Positions 24,948 through 37,900 of a stretch of DNA of 64,000 bases are shown one piece after another. Location of the stretch: NCBI RefSeq assembly GCF_020536995.1, contig NC_068357.1:58196276-58260275 (forward strand), given 5' to 3'. Under the pieces are notes generated by a model that ran no database searches, was not told the DNA's origin, and saw nothing but the letters and a program-made list of their open reading frames with translations. The translations under genes and the position numbers were made by a program. The stretch is from Dreissena polymorpha (lineage: Eukaryota > Mollusca > Bivalvia > Myida > Dreissenidae). Positions within the stretch are counted from its first letter, which is position 1; each line of letters opens with the position of its first letter.

Positions 24948-25987
24948 CAGTCGATTGGTGTATAACGAATAGCTAAGGACTTCGAGTCTCATTTCAACGT
25001 AAACACCATGCATTCAGTAATTAAACCTTTAAACCTCGAAAGACAAAATTAATGTCTTTCCTATTGAAACATGCCAGCGGTTTTAAAATTTTGACAAATA
25101 TTTTTTGTTTACAGCGCAAATTTCAGGGTAAACTGATTCAGCAATTACCGGATCGCTTAGGTCTTTATCGGAGTACATGTGTATCGTGTTATTTCTTGAA
25201 ATTTTACCCAGCATTTGTAAAACATATTGCAAGATATGTACATTTCCAGAAAAGGAACTTCATGTCTGCGTTTAATAAAACCAAGTTCGTGGAAATCGCT
25301 GCCCAATTGATGAAGTAATGGCTGTTCAAAGCGATGCACCCTATATTCGGGTCGTTTTGAGTTGAATATCTTGTTATATATATTTGATAGTGAAAACTAT
25401 GTTTTCAGAGAAATCGATGTTTTCGTTATAATTTTATTATTTTTCATTCAAAATGATGTTTTTACTAATAAATATCATAACCACGCGCTACCCACATGTG
25501 TATTGGACAACTTCAATTGAGTTTTCATTTAGTTTGAGACAATCCCCACATTCACGAATATGTGTCGCCACATGTCCGTTATTCACTAAATCACGAGTTG
25601 CAGCCCTCATGCTTATTGTATGTGGTACGCATCAATTTCTGAGCATTCTTACTTTTTGAAAGGACACATTATACTACAATATTACATCAATGAACATAAT
25701 GTTTACCAAACAAAATCTGCAAAATTCAGGAAACCATACGTCTTCACTTTTCCATTCGTCACATAAACGGTGCGTACATAACGTGACCTTGTTTTGCTTT
25801 CGAAAAAGGAACAATTGAAAATTAAACATTGACACACGCCAACTAAAACATGAATCGACTGAACAATGATAGGCATTTTGTATTCATTTCATAGAACACT
25901 ATAAATCTTTACATAAATTAAAGTATTTTGCAAAAAACGTTTAACCTATCCGTTACTCACTAAAATCCGCTATACACCAATCGACTG
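24948..25987. mobile_element. Non-autonomous element with Tc1/mariner-like ends
   Basis: 20-bp inverted ends CAGTCGATTGGTGTATAACG with one mismatch, and TA directly outside each end (24946-24947, 25988-25989). CAGT ends with TA duplication are typical of Tc1/mariner elements. The 1-kb interior has no transposase; the open frames inside look random. Confidence 0.6.
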
Positions 25988-26410
25988 TACTCAAATAGAA
26001 AGAATAAATAAAACAAACCCGTAATATGAGTAAAGACTTTGTAATCAAGCTTTTTAGGACAGCTTGGTGATCTGCAAATCCCATGTGATATGTTGATTTC
26101 GGGTATCATAGTCATTCAATAAGTCGCAAAATACTCGAATACAGTTTCCAAAGCAAAATGTGACTTAAATTGATGACTAAAATGAGTTTTGCCGTGTCAA
26201 GCTGTAACGATCCAGAAAGTCCTGCATTCACATCGAATGTATCATTCAAATTCAATCCATTGTTGACATTAGTGGAGATTTAGTTAATAAATAACTCATA
26301 TTTCCTAAATGACAGTTTCGAAATAGCCGATGTATGCTGTAAGAAAGTTTTGACACGAGTGATAACATTATCTCATGGGCGCGGCCATTGTTGTATGACA
26401 TTGAGCGGTC

Positions 26411-26812
26411 CGTCTAAAATGCGTATATGACTCATATCCGCGGATATGAACGAAAAGTGCTAATATGAACGAATATAGGCAATATTTATGCGGTTTTTTT
26501 GCCGTTTTGTTATGAACAAATAACTGTTGAATTAAAAATTCACAAAAATGTGATAAATATGTTAAGACTGCCTCAAAATAGAGCAATTCAATAAAAGCGG
26601 TGGTCTGACTGGTCGTTCATATTCGCGGATATTAATTTGGAGTTACTGAAATTAAATTGCCAATGAAAAACGCTTTTAAATACATTCGATCGTAACATTA
26701 CACATTAGCGACGTGTATTTTTGTAACAGAACGATTTTCATATAACAAAACAAAGCAAAATACATTTAAAAAGCCATATCCGCCGATATGAGTCATATTC
26801 GCATTTTAGTCG
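26411..26812. mobile_element. 402-bp inverted-repeat element (MITE)
   Basis: Ends of about 36 bp match in inverse with three or four differences (CTAAAATGCG...ATATGACTCATATC). The interior is AT-rich and non-coding. The target duplication is unclear. Confidence 0.75.
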
Positions 26813-29380
26813 TACCCTATGTTGAGGCATGAACGACAATTCTCAATCTTTTACATAGCTCGGTCTTTTACATAGCTCGCCATTTTGAAGATTTTTTCCA
26901 CAGTATGATAACTTAGACGGTGCTGAAGCAGCATCGTCAAAAATCGTACATCTACTTCGGTAATTTATTCATTTAAGCCTGCATTAGCATGTATTCCTTC
27001 CTCAATGTTATACATAATGATAAGATACATATCGGAAGGCTATTTTGTAATACTTTGTTTAATTTAATGTCAAAATTGCCACAACCAAATTTATTTCTAA
27101 ATTGTAAATATTTTTTAAGATCAAGTTGTGTTATACATTCCTTAGTAGTTTTATTCGATTTATTTGAACGAACTTTTATAAGCCAAACGGCTTTAATATC
27201 GATAGTGAAAGTCGTTGTTGCGTTTCTTGGAAATGTATATAAGTTGAAGCTTATCAATTTTATCGCAATTTTAATAATGTGTCAGATATATATATATAAG
27301 GTTTAAATAAAGATTAGGAAAGGAATTAATTTACATAGTTATGTGAATTATATCCCAGAGTTGATGCTTCACCCTAGGCTATATCTAACATTTTGCATGC
27401 GTACATATAAACTCGATGCTTCACAATTTTCTTATTAGAACATAAACACGTCATATAATTAAAATAGTTATAATTGTTTTGAATACATTAAGTACCAATT
27501 TGGCGGATATTACTTAGTTTTAAAGGCATTGCTTCATTTGCATGCTTATTTATATGAAGAATTGCTGTTGCTTTTATATTACTTACAAGCAAACTTAAAG
27601 TGATATTATGGGCATTTTCACTGTGGAATTGAGCTTAAAGGAAATAACAGGTCAAACGAATTAGTTAAAATGTGGTTCCTGACCAATTATCAGCAACTCA
27701 TCTTGCTACCAGTTGTTTATAAAAATATATTTTATAATCGATATTCTTACCTGACTCACCCAGTCCTCTAAGCCGAAATGATCCGTAAAACAAAATTGTG
27801 TCTTTGTGTCGTATGAACAAATCTGCACTAAAACTAAATTTAGGTTCACCTCGTACATGCATGATCAGTTGTGTTACGAAAGTACGGTTGATACTCAAAT
27901 GCATTATTTTTCTCTTTCCGGGATATTGTTTTAGTATGTTAATGCTGCATTAACAAATATAAATGTAGATGAAGTGAAAACACCAAAAATAAACAACGGT
28001 TGCGATAGACACCTATTAACTGTTAGATGCCCATAATATCACTTTAATAATATAAAACAAGAACATCGCTTGTGTAGATGTTTATTTTTCTATTTTGTCA
28101 TATGAATCAAGTATATGAAATGAATGATTTTTATTTTTAATTAGCTTTTCACCGAATCTGTATTTTTGGCTTTCCACAAAAAGAAAGAAATTAAAACATA
28201 TGTACGAAATACATGTACACGTAAAAGGGGTAATATTGAATAGATTATCCGTATTTTTACTAAATTTAGTCCTAAGTATTACACCTGAATTGAGCAACAG
28301 AAGTGAATGCATGCTGTTCAAAGCATGATATCTTGGCAGGGCCGTTCTTAGACTAATAGCACATGCTGCACCCAAATCAAATAATGACTTTCTTTATGGT
28401 GCAATTTTTGTAATTGTAAACACCATTGCAATACTTGTCACCATTCATCTCGCACCTCTCAACCTTCCATAAACGATAAAGCATACTATTAGAAATTTAC
28501 TCATACAAACTATTCAGAGCGGATTTAATTTTCCGTCACTAGCTCCATGCTTACATAAAATTTAATTCCTTCTTTTCTGTAAATCAGCCAACAACTTCTT
28601 CGCACAACGACACCACTTAATAAACCCACTGTTATCTAAGCCCTCCCCCGAAAACCCCATAATAATGCCGGATCAACATTGGTCTTATCTGGCATGATCC
28701 GGCATAAGGATCGTGTAACCGCCGGGCAGCTCCGTGCGATCCCTGAAGGCACTATAACGTGCGAGAAAATGCTTGGGGCTTTGTGAGGCCAACACTGCAT
28801 GATCCGTGAAGTTTGTAAAGGATGGCAACATCTGGCATAAAACTTCTAGCTCTTATATAGGGTCCGGACAGCCGTATTCGTGCCTTGGTTGTCCGTGTGC
28901 GACAGACTGGGAAATAAGACCCCGGACTATCAATGGCCATGACGGCGAGGAACGGTTGTCTCCGATCCCTTCAATCACGGATCAGCTCGAGGCTACTACG
29001 CATAACACGATGGAGGCCGTATAAAGAAGATTGCTAACCCAGTGAAAACACGGAGGAACGCAGAATATTACCGACGATTACGCTTATGTTCATATTAATA
29101 CTAGCAATTTTAAAATTGATTAACTTTTTTTCTGTGCTACCGACACAACTACATGGGCCATGATGACCATGATGACCAGCAGCTGCTGATGCGATGTCAG
29201 CATTCTTTTGTCGAAAGCTCAGTTGAACAAGTATCCTGCTTACTAAAGCGAAGCTACGACAGAGAAATAGAGAAGACACGAAAACAAAAATATCATAAGC
29301 GGTGAAAAGAATGAAAAAGAAAACTATCTGGGTCAGAAAATGGTTCGCCAGAAGGCGAGCATTTGGTCGATACGCATGCT
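26813..29380. other. No gene seen
   Basis: AT-rich to about 28.6 kb. From 28,640 to 29,020 the sequence becomes GC-richer and may be the 5' part of the Harbinger copy that follows, but I can match nothing in it. Confidence 0.45.
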
Positions 29381-29389
29381 TACTGTCGA

Positions 29390-30135
29390 ACTTGAGAAAG
29401 TAGACTTTAGAAGGCTTCTTTAATTGCCTGCGCATGTTGGCAAAACATTGCAGTACCTAGTATCAGGGGACAGTTACCACACTCTGGTATATGGCTTCCG
29501 GAACGCACATAAGACAATCTTAAAGTCCATCCGTCAGGTCTGCAATGCGATAGAATTAACTGAGGAACGTTCCCTGTCATGAAACGCCAGATTCGTGTAT
29601 GAACATCGCCAAGCGGTTCCGCAAACAACTGAAGCTACACAACTTTGTGGCATATTGCCATACAGTGTCTTCGACGAGATGGCTCCTTGTACTACAACTA
29701 AAAGGATCACCATTCCGTAAGCTGCATGATCTTGGTCAACGCCGACTACAAGCTTATTTGTTAGGAAGTATGCAGCAATTTATTAGCCGATGTTTTCATC
29801 AATTGTGAACTGAAGCAAATCGACAAGAAAATGTTTTGCCTACCTGATCCTGAACCTGTACCGAAAAACGACAAACCAATTCAGTTCTCTATTATAGTAG
29901 ATGACGCACTCGCCTTGAAAAAATTGTTCATGAAAACGTTCTCTAAGTAAGAAATATGGTACATTCCGAGAGAGTATTCATCAATCGCCTGTCCAGGGGA
30001 AGTGGATAGTGGAAACGTGAAAGGAATTCTTTCGCATCGCTTTCGATATCTACACCCTACAATGTTGCAATCTCATGAGCCAAGGACATCTATTATGCTG
30101 TCTTGCATTTGCTGTGATAATCTTTTAAGACTGAG
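29390..30135 (+). pseudogene. Decayed PIF/Harbinger (HARBI1-like) transposase
   Basis: Pieces in different frames read like a Harbinger DDE nuclease. A segment near 29,805-29,950 reads CLPDPEPVPKNDKPIQF followed by an IIVDDALALKKLFMKTF block that fits the second catalytic-aspartate region. A later segment near 29,975-30,100 reads GNVKGILSHRFRYL, matching the C-terminal RRVVENAFGIL..RFR region of the family. The upstream part, near 29,590-29,640 (NIAKRFRKQL), fits the pre-catalytic helix. Stops and frame shifts are frequent; the copy is dead. No terminal repeats were found. Confidence 0.8.
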
Positions 30136-31760
30136 CAATTGAAATAACATGTGATTGTAGCTGAACGGGGGGGGGGGGGGCAACAATCACAACATCATAC
30201 TAGGACATTTGCATAAATGAGAAATCGCCCTTAGATTGGGTGACGGAGTCTTCTTCCAACTCAACAACAAAGGCAGCACTTAAAGTACATAAATATATCT
30301 ACTTCAGCTCAGTAGCTGGATCAGTGTCTGGGCTTTCTAAAGTGATATGAAGATTGTGATTAAATGAAATATTCTTCGACATGCATATTTTAGTAGTTGA
30401 ATAACAATTAATGTTTTTGTAATTGTAATCCAAACATTCAAATTTTAAACATAAATAATAAGTAATAAACAATTCACAAATTGAACACAAACATCAACAT
30501 AAATAAGTTGTGTTCACACAAAAAGTCATTTATTTGTCAATTTTGAATCAAATAGACACTCTGATTGTGATGTATTTATTAATATGAAAACACGTTTTTA
30601 CCAGATACTGTGATATAATAATACAAGTTCATATAGTATTGCATTGCAATAAAAACACGTGACATTTATGAAAAAAGCTTACACCCAATACAAAATAATA
30701 TTGATGTTTTGCTCAACATTATTGTCTGCATCTTTTGATTGTTCCGAAATAAATATTGGCATATGCTTTTTTGGAAAATCCAAAAAATCCGGACTTCTGA
30801 TTGGTTTTAATTTCTGCATCAAGCATGGACTTTGCCTTATGAGTCGTTTAACATGTAAATTCCAAATCTGCGACCCTTTTCAAAAGTAAACGGTTCATTT
30901 TAGCCAGATATATTCACATACCATTATGCATAATAGTCCTGTGGTATTCCATAGCAACCTTCTCATCATCAAATTTTCCTTTACGGCTTTAAGTTTGTCT
31001 AGGTTTAGGTTGTGCTTCATTGCATAATTTATTTACATACAAATTTCGCTCATCTATTTCAACAATTAATTAGCCATAGTTTCTAGGAAGACATTCACAC
31101 TGTTCTAAAATGAATGTCGTAATTGTGTACTAGATAATTAAAAAACAATTTGAGTGATTTATTATAAAACATTCAAATATAAAGCAGACATAAATTAAGA
31201 TATAGATCTACCTGAAAGCGGTACCAACTTAACTTTTGGAAATAATACGTCGCACGATATAAATAATACATATTCAATTTATTGGCGTGAGGTCTAAAAA
31301 TGCGAATCGGAGAGTACACTCCATGAGTAGCAAGCGTAAAGAAATTATTATTATTGCAATATCTTTTTACAGAAACACGTTTTTTTTACAAACCAAACCG
31401 AGAATAAAACCGAAAATAAAACAAACCTTTTAGTTCAGTAAATGCGACACATTAACTTGCATATATTTATTACTTTATCGAAAACTGCCAACTACGCAAA
31501 TACATCATAAAAAAAAATCTGATGCGACAAACAAACTTGTTTTTTAAAAACCCAGAATAGCAATTAAAGAAATACGATTTTTTCGTGTGATTTTACAATA
31601 TACCAATTTGTAATTAAACGGAATGGAAATTTCACCACCCCACATGGCTTTGACTTTGCAATGGACCGGAATCATTTTCCAACTCTTCCTTGATATATTT
31701 ACTAATTTAAAAAATATTCTCAGGCAGTTTCATGATGATCGGGAATATAAATAACACATA
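30136..31760. other. No gene seen
   Basis: AT-rich, with a 14-base G run near 30,167-30,180. No gene or clear repeat is recognised. Confidence 0.5.
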
Positions 31761-32181
31761 CAGAGGGAATAATCACGCCAAGATGGCGATGTCCATAGCG
31801 AGATAGTTATTTTTCGCCGTTTATACCCTTTATTACTTGTTTATTTTTTAAATGACGCTCAGTTTCCAGACATATTAGTAAAAAGCCGATTAGCGTTTAT
31901 TTCGTATATTTAAATTCGCTTTATATCTCGATTTTACTCCCCATAAATCTTCTTAGTGAAGCCCTAATTAGGCCATCCCGCTAAGAAATTTCTCACCAAG
32001 TAAAGTCGAGATAAAGTGCGAATATTACTATGAAATAAAAGCCAGTAACTTTCTTCCTAATATGGCTGGAAAATGAGCGGAATAAAAAAATAATACAAGT
32101 AATAAAGGGTATAAAACGACGAAAAATACCTGCCTCGGCATGGACGTCGCCATCTTGTTCGTCACGTGATTACCCCCTCTG
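31761..32181. mobile_element. 421-bp near-palindromic element (MITE)
   Basis: Begins CAGAGGG and ends CCCTCTG. About 85 bp at each end match in inverse with modest divergence, and much of the middle also pairs, so the whole element can fold back. Each arm holds CAAGATGGCG, a YY1-like site. Non-coding. Confidence 0.85.
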
Positions 32182-33500
32182 ATCTAGAGTACTCCTAAGA
32201 TTTCATAAAAACCAAGAAAGGAACATTTCCCCGATTCATTGCGGCCGTACTTGTTTCAACCGAATGTATCTTTTTTTTTTTAAACAGTCGAGATATCCTT
32301 ATAACAAAGGTTATGGGCAAGTTTCAAGATAAATGTGATAAACATATTTCGTGAAGAATGTTAACACAAGTTCTCTGTAGACATAAAGAAAAAATGTCAA
32401 GCCCTTTAGCGGAAATGTTTTTGAGCGAATGTTTTTTTTAACCAAGCAGAGATATTACACCAACATATATCCTGATCGAGTTTCATTACGATGTGTCCAA
32501 AATGTCACTTTTATAGTGTTTGCAAGCTTTCTTCTTCCATTTGACCAAAGATGTTGTGCTCAGGTGAGTAAAACATTGTTTAAAATCTGATATATACATC
32601 AGACCTGGTGAGAATTAGTAAGTTGTAATATTTGTTAAAGCACGATAGCGTGTGACGCCTCGGGAGCAAATCGAGTAAGATCTTCACGTTCCGTAGCAAG
32701 CGTACTATTTGAATACGCTCTGTTCGTACCAATAACTTTCGAGCCTAAACATATGTACGCGAATTTTTACAATGTAATTGTATACGTTACCAATCAAATA
32801 TTGTTATGTGAAATAAAAATTATTTAACTTGATAAAACGGATACCGTATTAGAAAAACTTCAGTTTGTCGACAAGAGATACTAAGATGCTCCGTTTCTAC
32901 GAGGAAAGTATGTTGTGTGTTCCAATATTATGTGTCAACAAAAAGTTTCTGTACGATACATCATACACCCAAGTCTTAAATAAGGATGAAATGACATAAA
33001 TCTTTCGATTTCTCTGTTTTATTATTGCAGTATATGTAACCGACAGCAAACAAGAATTGAAGACGTGACCTGGATTTGCTAATTAATAAATGGTCAATGG
33101 TATCAAATAACTGTTTTACCCAAACCAAAACGCAAAAAATGAGAAAAATAACAGAAAATGTCGGTTTAGATATATACACAGGAGAAAACTAAGCTGCACC
33201 AGCAGGATAAACACCTTATTAAACCTTGCTGTCAATTATAAGTGACGATAAACCATTAGCCAAACAATGAGACACAAAATGTATGTATTAGAAAAGACAT
33301 AACAGTGCAAAATAAACACACGCAAACGGTCAATGCAATGTAATTTGGGTGTAAACCGGCTTCATAGAGCTCAAAACCTCACATCTGGCCCATAATTATT
33401 CACAACACATTAAAGACAGCGCGCTCGACAATTCGTCCGCTTCGATAGTACAATATACGATTTCTGTCAGTTATCCGAGATAAATGCCACACATATATAT
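32182..33500. other. No gene seen
   Basis: AT-rich spacer without a recognisable gene. Confidence 0.5.
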
Positions 33501-33636
33501 AGGATCTGGCACTAGTTGTTATATCATACAATATTTTATTAAACGAGTTCAAAAATTGTGTTAGTAAGCGAGCCTAACGAATTTCCTGGACGAGTTTAAT
33601 AAAATATGGTATGATATGACAATGAGTGTCAGATCT
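33501..33636. mobile_element. 136-bp hairpin element
   Basis: About 48 bp at each end are inverse copies (GATCTGGCACTAGTTGTTAT against its partner) with several mismatches, around a 38-bp loop. Probably a small MITE. Target duplication not seen. Confidence 0.7.
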
Positions 33637-34964
33637 TTTTAATCACATGCTTTTAAATAAGCAAATTTAATAAATATTTACGCAAACATAATGATAAATC
33701 TCGAATGTTGTTTACATTTCGTGACGTCATTTGACGATGCAACGTCATTTCCGCAAAATAGTAAAATGCGATTGGTCAATAAACGAAAACTAAGCCAATG
33801 AAAACGCTTAAAATGTTGTATTACACATGTGTAATATAAACAAATATGTAATGGTTGAATTACATGGGAGATAGGGTATAGCATGTGATAAATATTTGAT
33901 GTTAAATATCTTTAGTAGTTATATCGCTTATGCTAACTTTTATATCAACGTTTTTTAAATTAAATCAAGAAATACGACCATGCTAATAAACTAGACTTCA
34001 AATTGTTTACCAATTAATGTAGTTGAATTCAGTTTTAAAGCAGGGTATTCGTGTAAGCTTCTTGCATCCAAAATTACAACGCAATACTTCCATCTGAAAA
34101 AAATAGCGAGCGAGGCCCTTTTCCTATTTGAGTGTAACTATAATCTTGAACCCACTGACCCCAAATGTAATCCCTCGCTAGAAAAAGTTACAATTTCCCT
34201 AAGCACATACTTTCTACACCATATCTCCACCCTTGCTAACTTAAATGAGCGCAAACGTTGAGTATCTATATGTAAAAACAGTGACCTTGATCTTAACCGA
34301 ACTGAACCCAAATGCAATCACATGTAAGCTAAAGAATGTGTTGTCACACACAAACATTTCGGTGACCTCACATGATGACTAGAACATCTGTGTGATGTTG
34401 CAAATCAATACTGTTCGTAGAAATAGTGAAATGGAAATGTTGCACAATTGCCTTGATAAGAGCATATCTCTGACAACAGCAACGACGCGGACTTTTGGAC
34501 CAATAGTATAGCTCGTGCAAAAGTCAATCAAACGAATCTCGTAGTATCAATATTTAAAATTAAAAAGAAACAAACGAGAAACCATTTTCGTCGTTAAAGA
34601 TTTACACCTGTATAAAAACACAGAGAAATAGGTTTATTACACTTTATTCAACCGAATAACAAAATTAACTAGAACACATTCACATTTTAATATATAACGA
34701 CGTTAATTGTAAATAAAATCACGCTTTTGTGCATCTATGCATGGGGACAATCGACAAGCGTGTTACCAAAAACGAATAATTTTGTTTTTCTGTACAAGCA
34801 TTTATATCCGTCTGTTAAATGCTGTGTCAATGCTCAACTTCGGCTGTAATGTTCTTGTACATGTAATGTCCATGTAAAAAGTTAAATGGAAGGTTTATCA
34901 AAAACATGTAAAAGTTAATAAGTTTTATAAAAAAATTTAAATTTCGAATTCTCGTCTAATTTGA
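33637..34964. other. 3' flank of the TPMT-like gene
   Basis: No gene seen. It includes a CRE-like TGACGTCA near 33,722 with two CCAAT-type sites nearby. Candidate minus-strand polyadenylation signals (TTTATT on the plus strand) lie near 34,632 and 34,643. Confidence 0.45.
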
Positions 34965-37900
34965 CTATTTCAATAATAGTTTATACCAGCGGTCATAAAG
35001 ATACGAGGACATTTTTAATGCGGCACCGGCGGAACTAGGCTTCGCTTGAGGGACCACGTCGCCGCTTGGATCAGTCGGGGGATTGACGTCGGAATGTGGT
35101 ACTCTGGGTGTGTTTGGGTTCAGTCCAGTGCGATTCGTTTCTTCAAGTATCTCAATATTGCAATGTTCCCCTTCAAAATAAATTTACTTACGGAAATCGT
35201 CTTAAAGTTTGAGGTATGATTATAAATGTACTTGCTTAAAGTGGAACATGTTTTGAACTTGTAAACATAGGAAGATATAATACATATACATAAATATAAA
35301 GAAATTTACTTTTAATTGTATCAAAGTGTAATTTTTCGTCATTCAAAACGTTTACGTCTTTAAACAAACTTTATAAAACAAACTTGTCCACATATTCATT
35401 GCACATTCGTTACAAGTGCAGATAGAGTATCTTGTATTATCACATTTGGCTACAACAATATGACATGTTCTGGACATGTTTATTGGCATCTTAAATGCGG
35501 TGATGATATTGTTACATATAACTTACAATCCGTCTTGTAAATTGTCATGTACTGAAACAAATGGAGACATACCGTACAGTTCATTGACCCGCTGATGGGA
35601 GATGTTGTGTGGCGGACCTGAAACAACAAACAAGAGAGTCATGATGGCCCTGTATCGCTCCACTGCTGAAAAAAGGCTGAAACAAATATTCTCTGCATGT
35701 GCAAATACTTAAATATAGGCCCTATTTAAGCACATGTACACTTTTGTGACCCCCTGGGCTTGGTCAAATTTAACCCCAGGGGCATAATTTGAGCAAACTT
35801 TGTAGAGGACTACTATATCTCCCTACATGTACATACAAAATATGGTAGCCCTAGGTCCTAGAGTTAAGGACAAGAATATTTTAAAAGTTTTCACAAAATA
35901 AGCAAGATATGAGCGCATATAATGTTCAATTTTGTGACCCGCGGGTCAAGGTCAAATTTGACCCAAAGGGCATAATTTGAACAAACTTAGTAGAGGACTA
36001 TAAGATGTTACTGCATACCAAATTTGGTAGCCATAGTCTGAATGGTTTTCGACAAGAAGATTTTTAAAGATTTCACTAAATAGGCGCTTTATAAGCGTTT
36101 ATTCAAGTTTGTGACCCCCTAGGGCAGGGTCAAAGTTGACCCCAGTGGCATTATTTGAACAAATTTGGTAGAGGTTTATTAGATGTCACTACATACCAAA
36201 TTTGGTAGCCCTAGGCCCAATGGTTATTGACAATTTTTTTTTTAAAGTTTTCACAAAATAGGCCCCATATAAGCGTATGTTCAGTTTTGTGACCCCCCCC
36301 CCCCCCCCCCCCCCCCCGGACAGGGTCAACTTTGACCCAAGGAGCATAATTTAAACAAACTTGGTAGAGAACTATTAGATGTCACTACATACAAAATTTG
36401 GTAGCCCTATGCCTTATGGTTAAGGACAAAAAGATTTTTAAAGTTTTCACAAAATAGGCACTAAATAAGCATATAATCGATTTTGTTGCCCCCAGGGCAG
36501 GGCCAAATTTGACTCCTGGGGCATAATTTGAACAAACTAAGTGGAGGACTATACAATGTCACTACATACCAAATTGTGTAGCCCTAGGCCTAATGGTTAT
36601 TGACAAGATTTTTTCTAAAGATTTCACAAAATAGGCATTATATGAGCATATGTTCAATTGTGTGACCCCCGGGGCAGGTTCAAATTTGACCCCAGGGATA
36701 AAATTTGAATAAATTTGGTAGAGGACTATAAGATGTCACTACATACCAAATTTGATAGCCCTAGGCCGGATGGTTATGGACAAGTAGATTATTGAAGTTT
36801 TCACAAAATAGGCCTTATATAAGCATATGTTCAATTTTGTGATCCCCCGGGGCAGGGTCAAATTTGACCCCAGGGGCATAATTTGAACAAACTTGGTAGA
36901 GAACTATAAGATATCACTACATACCAAATTTGGTAGCCCTAGGCCCAACGTTTATGGACAGGAGATTTTTAAAGTTTTCACAAAATAGACTCCATATAAG
37001 CGTATGTTCAATTTTGTGACCCCCAGGGCAGGGTCAAATTTGACCCCAGGGGCATAATTTGAACAAACTTGGTAGAGGACTATAAGATGTCACTACACAC
37101 CATATTTGGTAGCCCTAGACCCAATGGTTATGGACAAGTAGATTTTTGAAGTTTTCACAAAATAGGCCTTATATAAGCATATGTTCAATTTTGTGATCCC
37201 CCGGGGAAGGGTCAAATTTGACCCTAGGGACATAATTTGAACAAACTTGGTAGAGAACTATAAGATATCACTACATACCAAATTTGGTAGCCCTATGCCA
37301 TACGGTTATGGACAAGAGAATTTTGAATTTTTTTCCACAATAGGCCTTATATAAGCATATGTTCAATTTTGTGACCCTTGGGGCAGGGTCAAACTTTACC
37401 CCAGGGGCATAATTTGAACAAACTTGGTAGAGGACTATAAGATGTCACTACATACCAAATTGTGTAGCCCTAGGCCCATTGTTTATGGACAAGAAATTGT
37501 TTTAAGTTTTCAAAAAATAAGACCTTTATAAGCATATATTCAATTTTGTGACCCTCGGGGCTGGGTCAAATTTGACCCCAGGGGCATAATTTTAAGAAAT
37601 TTGGTAGAGGACTATAAGATGTCTCTACATACCAAATTTGATAGCCCTAGGCCCAATGGTAATGGACGAGTAGATTTTTTAAAGTTTTCACAAAATAGGC
37701 CTTATATAAGCATATGTTCATTTTTTTGACCCCCGGGGCAGGGTCAAATTTGACCCCAGGGGCATAATTTGAAAAATTTGGTAGAGGACTATTAGATTTC
37801 TCTACATACAAAATTTGATAGCCATAGGCCCAATGGTTATGGACGAGAACATTTTGAAAGTTTTCACAAAAAAGGTCTTATATAAGCAAATTTTAATTTT

